From Candidatus Methanophagales archaeon (GTDB taxonomy: Archaea > Halobacteriota > Syntropharchaeia > Alkanophagales > Methanospirareceae), in the NCBI GenBank assembly GCA_014859735.1, contig JACUTR010000009.1:1-32480 (forward strand): DNA of 32,480 nucleotides. The letters run 5' to 3'. The position numbers and the translations under genes are program-made. Positions 23,472-31,137 of the stretch are shown in pieces. Positions within the stretch are counted from its first letter, which is position 1; every line of letters begins with the position of its first letter. The notes beneath the pieces are model-generated. The model saw only the letters and a list, made by a program, of their open reading frames with translations, was not told the origin of the DNA and ran no database searches.

Positions 23472-24197
23472 ATGAAAGAGAGCTTCAGGATAAAAGAGAC
23501 TTTCGTATGGATAACCACAGATGAAAAGAGGTATATAGAAATTGCAAAAGAGGAGATAATGCAGCGAAGAAGAGAATTGGAAAAGTTCGTCCGCTGGCAT
23601 CCTTATTTTCTTGTAACGCTCGAAAGTTACCGGATAGATGAAACGGAAGTCGGTAATGATAGAAAAAAGGAAGTGATCCCCGAGATAGTGAAAAGAATGA
23701 TAGAATCTTCAGACAAATTTGGCATAGGGCCGATGTCAGCGGTTGCAGGCACGTTAGCTGAGCTCGCCGTGGAGGCGATGCGAAATGCCGGGGCGACCTA
23801 CGCAATGGTGGATAACGGTGGTGACATTGCTTTGCTCACCGATAGAGCGGTACTTGCAGGCATATATGCAGGAGAAAGTAGCTTCTCGAACAAAATTGCA
23901 CTTCGGATAAAACCGTCTCCCTCGTTACTAGGTATATGCACCTCTTCAGGAACGGTCGGGCATTCTATAAGCTTTGGATGTGCTGATGCCGCTACGGTGA
24001 TAAGCAAGAGTGCAGCTCTGTCAGACGCCGCAGCTACCGCGCTCGGTAATGCGGTAACTGATGCTCATTCTATCCCAAACGCTTTCCGCTCGATCAGCCA
24101 TGTGGAAGGCATTGAAGGTGCGCTGGTTATCTACAAGGACATGCTTGCAACGTGGGGAAAAATTCCGGAAATCGTCAGAACGAAAGAAGTAAGATAG
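23472..24197 (+). CDS. UPF0280 family protein (ApbE-like fold)
   Basis: 241 residues: FVWITTDEKRYIEIAKEEIM, RRELEKFVRWHPYFL, KFGIGPMSAVAGTLAELAVE, ATYAMVDNGGDIALL, GICTSSGTVGHSISFGCADA and AAATALGNAV. This is the UPF0280 pattern, common in methanogens. The VDNGGDIAL and Gly-rich SGTVGHS segments resemble flavin-transferase ApbE, so a flavin-linked role is possible but unproven. GAGAGGAG lies directly before the ATG. A 33-bp-arm inverted repeat separates it from thiC. Confidence 0.88.
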   Translation: MKESFRIKETFVWITTDEKRYIEIAKEEIMQRRRELEKFVRWHPYFLVTLESYRIDETEVGNDRKKEVIPEIVKRMIESSDKFGIGPMSAVAGTLAELAVEAMRNAGATYAMVDNGGDIALLTDRAVLAGIYAGESSFSNKIALRIKPSPSLLGICTSSGTVGHSISFGCADAATVISKSAALSDAAATALGNAVTDAHSIPNAFRSISHVEGIEGALVIYKDMLATWGKIPEIVRTKEVR

Positions 24198-24206
24198 AGA
24201 GTATTT

Positions 24207-24303
24207 GTTTACCGCCAAGATCGCGGAGAGCACTGAGATGATGGAAAAAGAGTGGTAAACGATTTTCCTGACTCTCCGTGTTCTTTGCGGGCTCCGCGGT
24301 AAC
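24207..24303. repeat. Imperfect inverted-repeat element (MITE-like) upstream of thiC
   Basis: Left arm GTTTACCGCCAAGATCGCGG..., right arm (reverse complement) GTTACCGCGGAGCCCGCAAA.... They are about 32 bases each, roughly three-quarters identical, around a 33-base centre. A decayed single arm (ACCACGAGATTTCACAAGAG) occurs at 20377-20396. It looks like a non-coding mobile or palindromic element, not a riboswitch. Confidence 0.6.
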
Positions 24304-24378
24304 CATGGACAAAAAAGTTTATACAAACTGCCTCGAATTAATTAAGTAGAGGAAGGAAAGAAAGAAGCACGTTAAAAA

Positions 24379-25677
24379 ATGAGCACCAAGTCTTTTGCCG
24401 TTACGTGGGAAGAGCAAGAATTAGAGGAAGTTTCCGCAGTAGAAGGGGTTAGCGTGGAGAAATTGCAGCGACTGCTCGACGCTGGGAGAGTGGTCATCCC
24501 AAGGAATGCAAAAAGGGCAGCACAGGCAGGGAACCGCGAGGTAGTGCTCAAAGCAATTGGTGAGGGGATGAGCACGAAGGTGAACGTGAATGTAGGGACA
24601 TCAAAAGATTATGTTAACCGTGCTGAGGAGGTTGAGAAGGCAAGGATTGCGGTACAATACGGTGCTGATACAGTAATGGATCTCTCTACGGGTGGGGACC
24701 TCGATGAAATTCGAAGAACTATTCTGAAAGAAATAGATGTGCCCATGGGGACGGTGCCAATATACCAGGCGGCTTTGGAAAAGGCGGGCGTACGAGCAGT
24801 CGTGGAGATGAACTCAGACGATATGTTCAATGCCGTCAGGAAGCACGCAAAAGACGGTATAGACTTTGTTACGATCCATGCAGGTGTAAATCTCAATTCT
24901 TTGGAGAGGTTGCGGAGGAGCGGCCGCATCTTAGATGTGGTGAGTCGGGGTGGCGCGTTCCTCATTGCCTGGATGATTCATAACGAGCGTGAAAATCCGC
25001 TTTACGAGGAATACGAGTATCTTCTGGAGATAGCAAAAGAGTATGAGTTAACGCTCAGTTTAGGTGATGGTCTGCGTCCTGGTTGTATTGCCGATGCTTC
25101 AGACCGTGCGAAATTCATGGAAGCCATTACGCTTGGTGAACTGGTGAAGCGTGCTCGGGAAGAAGGCGTCCAGGCACTCGTTGAAGGACCGGGGCATGTA
25201 CCTCTGGACGAGATAGAAGCATCGGTAAAGGTGATGAAACATATAACTGATTTCGCACCCCTGTATCTCTTAGGACCACTTGTTACTGACATCGCACCGG
25301 GATATGACCATTTGGTGAGTGCGATAGGAGGAGCGGTTGCGGGAATGTATGGCGCTGATTTTCTCTGCATGGTTTCGCCTTCAGAGCATTTAGCGTTGCC
25401 CTCCGTGAAGGATATAAAGGAAGGGACGATCATCACGAAGATAGCAGCGCATGCTGCAGACCTTGTAAAAGAGGGGCAACGGGAGAGGGCACGACGATTA
25501 GACGACGAAATGGCATTTGCACGAAAGAACCTCGATTGGAAACGGCAATTTGAACGTGCGATAAACCCCGAGGAAGCTCAGCGAATAAAAAACAGCAGAC
25601 CTTCGGAGAGCGATGCCTGTTCGATCTGTGGTGATTTGTGCGCGATCAAATTGGTCAAGGAATTTTTAAAGAAGTAA
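24379..25677 (+). CDS. thiC: Phosphomethylpyrimidine synthase (ThiC)
   Basis: A radical SAM enzyme turning aminoimidazole ribotide into the thiamine pyrimidine. 432 residues, the short form. Motifs: [119 protein letters not shown]. The C-terminal cluster motif is CSICGDLC (C414, C417, C421), i.e. CX2CX3C, where the longer bacterial enzymes have CX2CX4C. A TATA-like TTTATACAA lies at 24318-24326. No TPP riboswitch was found in the leader. The rest of the thiamine pathway is not in the window. Confidence 0.95.
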   Translation: MSTKSFAVTWEEQELEEVSAVEGVSVEKLQRLLDAGRVVIPRNAKRAAQAGNREVVLKAIGEGMSTKVNVNVGTSKDYVNRAEEVEKARIAVQYGADTVMDLSTGGDLDEIRRTILKEIDVPMGTVPIYQAALEKAGVRAVVEMNSDDMFNAVRKHAKDGIDFVTIHAGVNLNSLERLRRSGRILDVVSRGGAFLIAWMIHNERENPLYEEYEYLLEIAKEYELTLSLGDGLRPGCIADASDRAKFMEAITLGELVKRAREEGVQALVEGPGHVPLDEIEASVKVMKHITDFAPLYLLGPLVTDIAPGYDHLVSAIGGAVAGMYGADFLCMVSPSEHLALPSVKDIKEGTIITKIAAHAADLVKEGQRERARRLDDEMAFARKNLDWKRQFERAINPEEAQRIKNSRPSESDACSICGDLCAIKLVKEFLKK

Positions 25678-25707
25678 CTATCCTCTTTTTGTTCTGGAGA
25701 CCAATAG

Positions 25708-25914
25708 CATACTTTTAGGGCAGATGGAGCGTATGTAAAGCAGCTCGTCGAGTTTAAAGAGAAACTTTATGTCCGGGTTTCGTTTAAAGCAGCCACGCCT
25801 GAAGGATTTACGCAGCGAACGGGAGCTATTGGACGCTATTATGAACTCCCGTTAGCGATTTGGAAAATAAGGGAAGTTTATGCGCTTCTACTTAATCACT
25901 CATCCGGTGCTTAG
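25708..25914 (+). pseudogene. C-terminal remnant of an unrecognised protein gene
   Basis: An open frame of 68 codons between a TAG and the TAG at 25912-25914 has no usable start. Its product looks like real protein: ADGAYVKQLVEFKEKLYVRV, then SFKAATPEGFTQRTGAIGRY, then YELPLAIWKIREVYALLL. The other frame just upstream reads SILLGQ up to the same point, so a frameshift near 25718 may have cut off the start. The stop overlaps the convergent purD stop by two to three bases. The family is not recognised. Confidence 0.45.
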
Positions 25915-27311
25915 CCCCTCAACTCCTTCATCTTCCGTATGCTCCGCTCTATATGATGCCGTGCACCGATATCCCAGCGGTTCCATAACGCACCGTTTAT
26001 ATGTCTAATGCCATCCAGCGATATTTCCCTCGCTTCCTCTATAGTTTCACCGATACCGACGGTGCACACCGCTCGTGAACCGAGCGCATATGTAGCTCCA
26101 TCTTCCTGTAACTCCATAGAGCCCGGATAAATTCTCAAATTATCGCCGTAGTTCTCCTTCAACGCATACGCACCACTCAAATCCACCCTCCTATCCCCGC
26201 TATACGTTATCCGGTAATCCCCGTAGTCCATAGGCACTGCATACGTCACCACCGTTGCTCTCTTCACACATTCTATCCTCTCAAGAGTGCCTTCGATCAT
26301 GCGAAAGCAGACGTCCACAAAATCGTTCTTCAGCACGGGTAGTATGTTCTGTATCTCAGGGTCGCCTGGCCGGCTATTGATCTCCAATATCTTTGCGCCT
26401 TCGCTCGTATGCATAAACGCTACGTAGAAGGGGATACCCCTCAGCCCTTCATTTTCACCACTCCCTCTCAGGTCCTTGAATATCCTCTGAACCAGCTTCT
26501 CCTCCTCTTCTCGGTCACGCTTGTTCAGAAAAGGCAGCCAATCTTCTTGAGCTTTATAAGAGCCCATCCCACCGGTGTTAGGCCCCATATCTGAATCAAA
26601 CGCCCGTTTATAATCCCTCGTGTCAGGAAGAGCGACGAGCCTTTTACCGTCACAGAACGCTTGAAAACTCGATTCTTCACCCTCAAGTTTCTCCTCTATG
26701 AGCACATCACTGCCACTCTCAAAGATGGACCGGACATGATCAAAAAGCTGCTCTCGACTTCTAAAGTGGTCACCCCACACACCCACACCCTTGCCCGCTG
26801 CGGGTTTATCCGGCTTGACCGCAACTTCATTCCCGATCTCATCTAAAAAGCCCCGGACAGCGTCCCTCGCTTCACCTACACTCTTATACTCCGTACGATG
26901 AAACACTTTAAATCTTGGATTTGCCTCAGCACAGCATTCCTCAATCAGATACCGCTGCGATGCTTTACTCCCTTCGATCGCATATCGTTTCGTGGGACAT
27001 ATCAGGGCTACTCCGGTCTTACGCTCAACGACGTCCCTAACACCCGCTATTATCGGCTTCTCAGGGCAGCAGATACCAAAATCGATGGCGTTTTTATTCG
27101 CTTCAATGAAGTCGCATATCTTTTCTACATCGAGATCCGGAATGACCACGTGCTTCTCTGCATGCTCCACGTTATACGGATTCCTCTGCTTGTCAGCAAC
27201 ATAGAAACGCACCTCATAATTCTCGCTTCTGCTCAGCGCATCGATCACCGCAGCCGCCCTCGACCCATAAGAAATAACCACTATCCCTACTTTCTCTCCC
27301 TCTTCGCTCAT
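25911..27311 (-). CDS. purD: Phosphoribosylamine-glycine ligase (GAR synthetase)
   Basis: An ATP-grasp enzyme, second step of purine synthesis. 466 residues: central ATP-grasp segments AVKPDKPAAGKGVGVWGDHF and VLIEEKLEGEESSFQAFCDG, FDSDMGPNTGGMGSYKAQED, and the metal site AKILEINSRPGDPEIQNILP. The N-terminal loop reads VISYGSRAAAVIDALS where most PurD have a GGREHA-type phosphate loop, so the N-domain is divergent. The C-terminal domain includes SRAVCTVGIGETIEEARE. It stands alone on the minus strand, convergent with the remnant at 25708 and divergent from pfdB. Confidence 0.93.
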   Translation of the reverse strand: MSEEGEKVGIVVISYGSRAAAVIDALSRSENYEVRFYVADKQRNPYNVEHAEKHVVIPDLDVEKICDFIEANKNAIDFGICCPEKPIIAGVRDVVERKTGVALICPTKRYAIEGSKASQRYLIEECCAEANPRFKVFHRTEYKSVGEARDAVRGFLDEIGNEVAVKPDKPAAGKGVGVWGDHFRSREQLFDHVRSIFESGSDVLIEEKLEGEESSFQAFCDGKRLVALPDTRDYKRAFDSDMGPNTGGMGSYKAQEDWLPFLNKRDREEEEKLVQRIFKDLRGSGENEGLRGIPFYVAFMHTSEGAKILEINSRPGDPEIQNILPVLKNDFVDVCFRMIEGTLERIECVKRATVVTYAVPMDYGDYRITYSGDRRVDLSGAYALKENYGDNLRIYPGSMELQEDGATYALGSRAVCTVGIGETIEEAREISLDGIRHINGALWNRWDIGARHHIERSIRKMKELRG

Positions 27312-27379
27312 GATGTTTTATATGTAAAAGAGTCAAAGAATAACTTAGGCAAAGCACGAATGTAGTAAAAATAAAGAGG

Positions 27380-27766
27380 ATGATAGATAAGATGAGTGGA
27401 AGTGGAGAAATACCCCCTCAGGTGCAAAATCTGTTTGCCCAGCTCCAGCAGCTTAAAGCTCAAATAGAAGCGTTGGGAAGGCAAAAGATGCAGGTAGAAG
27501 CTCTGTTACGAGATGCTGAAAATGCATTAGAGGAATTGGAAAAAGTTGATGAGAACTCGTTGATCTACAAAAATGTTGGCGAGTTACTGATAAAAGCAAG
27601 TAAAGAAACGGTAAAGGAGGATCTGGCAGAGAAGAAGGAGACCTACGACTTGAGACTGAAGACCTTGGAAAGACAGGAGGAAAGAGCCCAGAAGCGATAT
27701 CAGCAGTTACAAGAACAGTTGCGAGAGGCGTTAGGTGCAGTCACGCAGCCGACGAGCAGCGCATAA
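27380..27766 (+). CDS. pfdB: Prefoldin beta subunit
   Basis: A subunit of the hexameric archaeal co-chaperone that captures unfolded protein for the thermosome. 128 residues: long coiled-coil helix (VQNLFAQLQQLKAQIEALGR), the beta-hairpin segment with VDENSLIYKNVGELLIKASK, and the second helix ending LKTLERQEERAQKRYQQL. The order and length match family beta subunits. Start ATG 27380 has GAGG right against it; ATG 27392 is better spaced from that same sequence and gives 124 residues. The Gln/Ser/Thr tail is family-typical. rtcB follows after 99 bp. Confidence 0.9.
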   Translation: MIDKMSGSGEIPPQVQNLFAQLQQLKAQIEALGRQKMQVEALLRDAENALEELEKVDENSLIYKNVGELLIKASKETVKEDLAEKKETYDLRLKTLERQEERAQKRYQQLQEQLREALGAVTQPTSSA

Positions 27767-27865
27767 GTTGGTCAGCATCATGGCCCAACGTGTTATTCCT
27801 CTCTTATTTTAGTTCCAATTTTGGTAACGCGTGCAATCATAAAGGCAAAAGAGGCGTTTTAAAAG

Positions 27866-29374
27866 ATGGACATCCCACTTAAAAGAATACGGGAAGATGT
27901 ATGGGAAGTACCACAGTCGTATAAAGAGTATATGAGGACCCCGGCGAGGATATACGCTGCGGAAGAACTGTTAGATAAGATGAAACGCGACCTGACACTG
28001 CAACAAACGATCAACGTCGCTTCGCTTCCCGGTATAGCGAAATACTCGATGGTTATGCCGGATGGACACCAGGGATATGGCTTTCCGATAGGCGGCGTTG
28101 CGGCTACCGATTTCGAGGAAGGTGTCATTTCACCGGGTGGTGTTGGTTACGATATAAATTGTGGTGTACGACTTGTTCGAACCAATCTGAGCGAGAAAGA
28201 TATCAGACCTCGGCTGTCTGGGATAGTGGATGGCTTGTTTGACTATATTCCATCAGGGCTGGGATTATCAGGAAAATTGAGGCTCTCATTTAGCCAGTTA
28301 GATGAGGTGCTCAGGGGGGGTTCGGAGTGGTGCGTTGAGAATGGCTACGGCTGGGAGGAAGATGTGGAGAGGACAGAGGATGGTGGGAGATTAAAAGCAG
28401 CAAATCCAGATAAGATCGACGAGAAGTCAAGGCAGCGAGGTGCACCTCAGCTCGGCACGCTCGGCTCGGGCAACCATTTTTTAGAAGTGCAGATCGTGGA
28501 TGAGATCTTTGACGAACGGCTCGCAAAGGCATTTGGCATAGAAGAGAAAGGGCAGGTGACCGTTTTAATACATACGGGTGGTCGAGGTTTCTCACACGGC
28601 GTTTGCTCTTACTATTTGAGAAGATTTGAACGTGAGATGAGCAAAGATCCGGTATTATCAAAAATACTCGGTTTAGAACGTGAATTGGCGTGCGCTTATT
28701 TACGGAGCGGCACAGGCATGGATTATTTCGAAGCGATGTGTGCATGCGCGAATTACGCGTTTGCAAACAGACAACTCGCAACACATTGGGTAAGAAAAGT
28801 GTTTGAAGACCTGCTGGGGAGAAAAGCGGATGAGATGGAAATACAGCTCGTGTATGACATTGCACATAACATCGCGAAAGAGGAAGAGCACGTGGTGGAG
28901 GGCAAGCGGAGGAAGCTGTGTGTGCACCGGAAAGGAGCAACGAGGGCGTTTCCAGCAGGCGACGAGCGATTACCGCATGTTTACAGAAGTATAGGTCAGC
29001 CCGTATTGATTCCCGGTTCGATGGGTACACGCAGTTTTTTAGCTGTGGGTACCGAGCTCGCGAAGGACGAGACATTTGGAAGCTGCGCACATGGATCTGG
29101 CAGAGAGATGAGCAGGACCGCGGCAATGAGGAAATATAAAGGGAGCGACGTGAAAGAAGCGTTAGAGAGAAGGAATATTGTAGTAAAAGCGCGAGAACGA
29201 AGCAAGGGAGATGTGAGGAGGAAGCGAGGGGTTCCATTTGATCGATATGGTGAACTGGCAGAGGAGGTATCAGCTGCTTATAAGGACCCTGAGGTGGTAC
29301 TTCGGAGCTGCGAGGTAGCAGGGATCGCGAAAAAGGTAGCGGCTTTCAGACCTATAGCGGTTATAAAAGGCTGA
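27866..29374 (+). CDS. rtcB: RNA-splicing ligase RtcB
   Basis: Joins tRNA exon halves (2',3'-cyclic phosphate or 3'-phosphate to 5'-OH) with GTP and Mn2+. 502 residues: MVMPDGHQGYGFPIGGVAAT, the Mn/Cys site GGVGYDINCGVRLVR (C99), QLGTLGSGNHFLEVQ, IHTGGRGFSHGVC (usually HSGSRG), VYDIAHNIAKEEEH, and the guanylylation His region CAHGSGREMSR, ending VVLRSCEVAGIAKKVAAFRP and VIKG. All metal-binding His/Cys/Asp positions I can place are present. No intein is seen. cmk follows 67 bp downstream, separated by an R2 hairpin. Confidence 0.96.
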   Translation: MDIPLKRIREDVWEVPQSYKEYMRTPARIYAAEELLDKMKRDLTLQQTINVASLPGIAKYSMVMPDGHQGYGFPIGGVAATDFEEGVISPGGVGYDINCGVRLVRTNLSEKDIRPRLSGIVDGLFDYIPSGLGLSGKLRLSFSQLDEVLRGGSEWCVENGYGWEEDVERTEDGGRLKAANPDKIDEKSRQRGAPQLGTLGSGNHFLEVQIVDEIFDERLAKAFGIEEKGQVTVLIHTGGRGFSHGVCSYYLRRFEREMSKDPVLSKILGLERELACAYLRSGTGMDYFEAMCACANYAFANRQLATHWVRKVFEDLLGRKADEMEIQLVYDIAHNIAKEEEHVVEGKRRKLCVHRKGATRAFPAGDERLPHVYRSIGQPVLIPGSMGTRSFLAVGTELAKDETFGSCAHGSGREMSRTAAMRKYKGSDVKEALERRNIVVKARERSKGDVRRKRGVPFDRYGELAEEVSAAYKDPEVVLRSCEVAGIAKKVAAFRPIAVIKG

Positions 29375-29403
29375 ATCCTACTATCAAAACTACAAGAAAA
29401 ACT

Positions 29404-29443
29404 ATTTCTTTGATAAAAGTTTCTTTTTTAAAGAAAGTTTTAT
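29404..29443 (+). repeat. R2 palindrome abutting the cmk start codon
   Basis: ATAAAAGTTTCTTT (29413-29426) pairs with AAAGAAAGTTTTAT (29430-29443), with one mismatch. TTTCTTTGAT just before it completes the R2 core in reverse. The right arm overlaps the A and T of the cmk ATG at 29442-29444. Confidence 0.85.
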
Positions 29444-29969
29444 GCGAATAACGATAAGTGGTCTTCCAGGCAGTGGAACAACTACGGTTGCAAAGTTGCT
29501 CGCAAACGAGTTAGCTCTGGATGTCATTTCCGCTGGCGAGCTGTTTCGCAAGCTAGCGGAGGAAAAGAGTTTGCTGTTAGAGCAATTCAGTAAATTAGCA
29601 GAGGACAATGATGATTTTGATAGATGGATAGACGAGAAGCAAGGAGAAGAGGCGCTGAAACGGGAGAATGTTATTGTGGAAGGCAGGCTGTCTGGATTCT
29701 TCGTTCCTCATGCTGATTTAAGGATATGGCTGAAAGCGCCGGTAGAAGTAAGAGCGGGGAGGGTTGCAGGTCGTGAGAATATCGCTTATGAAGAAGCGCT
29801 TTCTGCAATGAAGAGCAGAGAGCAGTCAGAATACATGCGATATGAGAAATATTACGGGATACATTTGGACGACCTGTCCGTTTACGACCTCATAATAGAT
29901 TCCTCACGATGGAGTGAGAATGATATAGTAAAGATAATACTGGTGGCAAAGGAGCGGGTGAGGGAGTAA
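29442..29969 (+). CDS. cmk: Cytidylate kinase (archaeal, AAA-like short form)
   Basis: Phosphorylates CMP/dCMP. 175 residues: P-loop ISGLPGSGTTTVAKLLANEL (GLPGSGTTT at 7-15), VISAGELFRKLAEE, DFDRWIDEKQGEEAL, NVIVEGRLSGFFV, the lid Arg-rich ADLRIWLKAPVEVRAGRVAG and ALSAMKSREQSEYMRYEKYY. This is the archaeal CMP kinase pattern. The start is fixed by the P-loop position, yet no Shine-Dalgarno precedes it; instead an R2 hairpin runs up to the ATG. In many archaea cmk belongs to a ribosomal/adk cluster; here it follows rtcB. Confidence 0.93.
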   Translation: MRITISGLPGSGTTTVAKLLANELALDVISAGELFRKLAEEKSLLLEQFSKLAEDNDDFDRWIDEKQGEEALKRENVIVEGRLSGFFVPHADLRIWLKAPVEVRAGRVAGRENIAYEEALSAMKSREQSEYMRYEKYYGIHLDDLSVYDLIIDSSRWSENDIVKIILVAKERVRE

Positions 29970-30004
29970 AAAATTATCGATGCAGCCTTTTTTTCTTCTG
30001 CCAT
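29882..30004 (-). pseudogene. Relic of a gene start (DsrE-like N-terminus) facing into cmk
   Basis: On the minus strand a perfect GGAGGTGATGATA precedes ATG at 30004. The frame begins MAEEKKAASIIFYS and then runs antisense into cmk for a total of 40 codons. The opening resembles DsrE/DsrF-type proteins (MAEEKKxASIIVxSG). A TATA-like TTTTTATAAC lies upstream on the same strand (30034-30043). Only the promoter, ribosome-binding site and about a dozen codons appear to survive, cut off where cmk ends. The DsrE link is a weak guess from a short match. Confidence 0.4.
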
Positions 30005-30123
30005 TATCATCACCTCCTTCCCTATCCTTTAAGTTATAAAAAGGGGTATTTGAGATTTTCTATTATAGGAAAAACAGTTGTATTAATGGAATCCTGCATG
30101 CCAAAGGGGAGGTTTACGTCAAA

Positions 30124-31134
30124 TTGAAAGAGGCGATGTTCTATGAGAAACTGGAAGAGAGCACCGTTAGATGCCATCTCTGTCCACATCTGTGCAAGAT
30201 AAACGAAGCGCGGCGAGGGATATGTGGCGTTAGAGAAAACAAGGACGGAGTCCTTTACAGCCTGGTCTATGGAAAGGTGGTTGCAGGTGCGATAGACCCG
30301 ATAGAGAAGAAACCACTCTTCCATTTCTACCCCGGTTCAACGGCATATTCGATTGCGACAGTCGGTTGTAACTTCAGATGTAAGAACTGCCAGAACTTCG
30401 ATATCTCTCAGATGCCTAAAGAAGACAGGAATCTGATAATAGGAGAAGATGCACTTCCTCATGAGATTGTAACAGCCGCCAGGCAGAATAATTGCAAAAG
30501 CATCGCCTATACGTACACCGAACCTACTATCTTTTTTGAGTATGCCTATGACACGGCTAGATTGGCACATGAAGAAGGGGTATGTAACGTCTTTGTCACA
30601 AACGGGTATAGTACGGAGGAGGCTATACGCACCATCGCTCCTTATTTAGATGCGGTAAATGTAGACCTGAAGGGGTTATCTGAGGAGCTGTATCACAAGA
30701 ATTGCGGGGGTCACTTGGACCCTGTCCTCGATGCGATAAAGCTTTATAAGAGTTTAGGAATTTGGATTGAAGTAACGACGTTGGTTATACCGACGCTGAA
30801 CGATTCTGAGGACGATTTCAGAGGGATCGCCGAGTTCATCAAAAGTGTCGGCGTTGACATCCCCTGGCATATCTCACAGTTCTATCCTGCTTATAAGCTC
30901 ACCAATCTCCCTCGAACACCGGTTACAACCCTACGTGAAGCACGAGACATTGGGTTGGAAGTAGGCTTGAGATACGTGTATGAGGGCAATGTCCCAGGCG
31001 AGGGAGGCGAGAATACCTACTGCTATAAGTGCGGAAGGTTGCTCATCCAACGCTATGGATTCCAGATTCTGGGGAATACCCTAAGCGATACAAAATGCCC
31101 ACATTGTGGTGCCACGATTGATGGCAGATTATAA
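30124..31134 (+). CDS. AmmeMemoRadiSam-type radical SAM enzyme (AmrS-like)
   Basis: 336 residues, pyruvate formate-lyase-activase-like. The N-terminal Cys-rich part (RCHLCPHLCKINEARRGICG, VRENKDGVLYSLVYGK) precedes the SAM cluster motif CX3CX2C in GCNFRCKNCQN (C82, C86, C89). Then follow YTYTEPTIFFEYAYD, VTNGYSTEEAI and VNVDLKGL. A C-terminal zinc ribbon is formed by CYKCGR and CPHCGA. This matches the AmmeMemoRadiSam system radical SAM protein, normally with AMMECR1 and MEMO partners; neither is in the window. The start is probably TTG 30124, 11 bases after GGGGAGG; ATG 30136 is the alternative. Reaction unknown. The convergent YyaL gene ends 3 bp away. Confidence 0.9.
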   Translation: MKEAMFYEKLEESTVRCHLCPHLCKINEARRGICGVRENKDGVLYSLVYGKVVAGAIDPIEKKPLFHFYPGSTAYSIATVGCNFRCKNCQNFDISQMPKEDRNLIIGEDALPHEIVTAARQNNCKSIAYTYTEPTIFFEYAYDTARLAHEEGVCNVFVTNGYSTEEAIRTIAPYLDAVNVDLKGLSEELYHKNCGGHLDPVLDAIKLYKSLGIWIEVTTLVIPTLNDSEDDFRGIAEFIKSVGVDIPWHISQFYPAYKLTNLPRTPVTTLREARDIGLEVGLRYVYEGNVPGEGGENTYCYKCGRLLIQRYGFQILGNTLSDTKCPHCGATIDGRL

Positions 31135-31137
31135 GTG

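Noticed and set aside
24198-24378. Possible TPP riboswitch before thiC (CACTGAGATGATGG resembles the CUGAGA motif)
   Set aside because: The second conserved TPP motif (ACCUGAUC...) is missing, and the CTGAGA lies in the arm of an inverted repeat that explains it better.
28311-29237. Long minus-strand reading frame of 308 codons opposite rtcB
   Set aside because: It is antisense to well-conserved RtcB sequence. Its product is Ser/Leu/Arg/Cys-rich without family motifs, a usual shadow of a G/A-rich coding strand.
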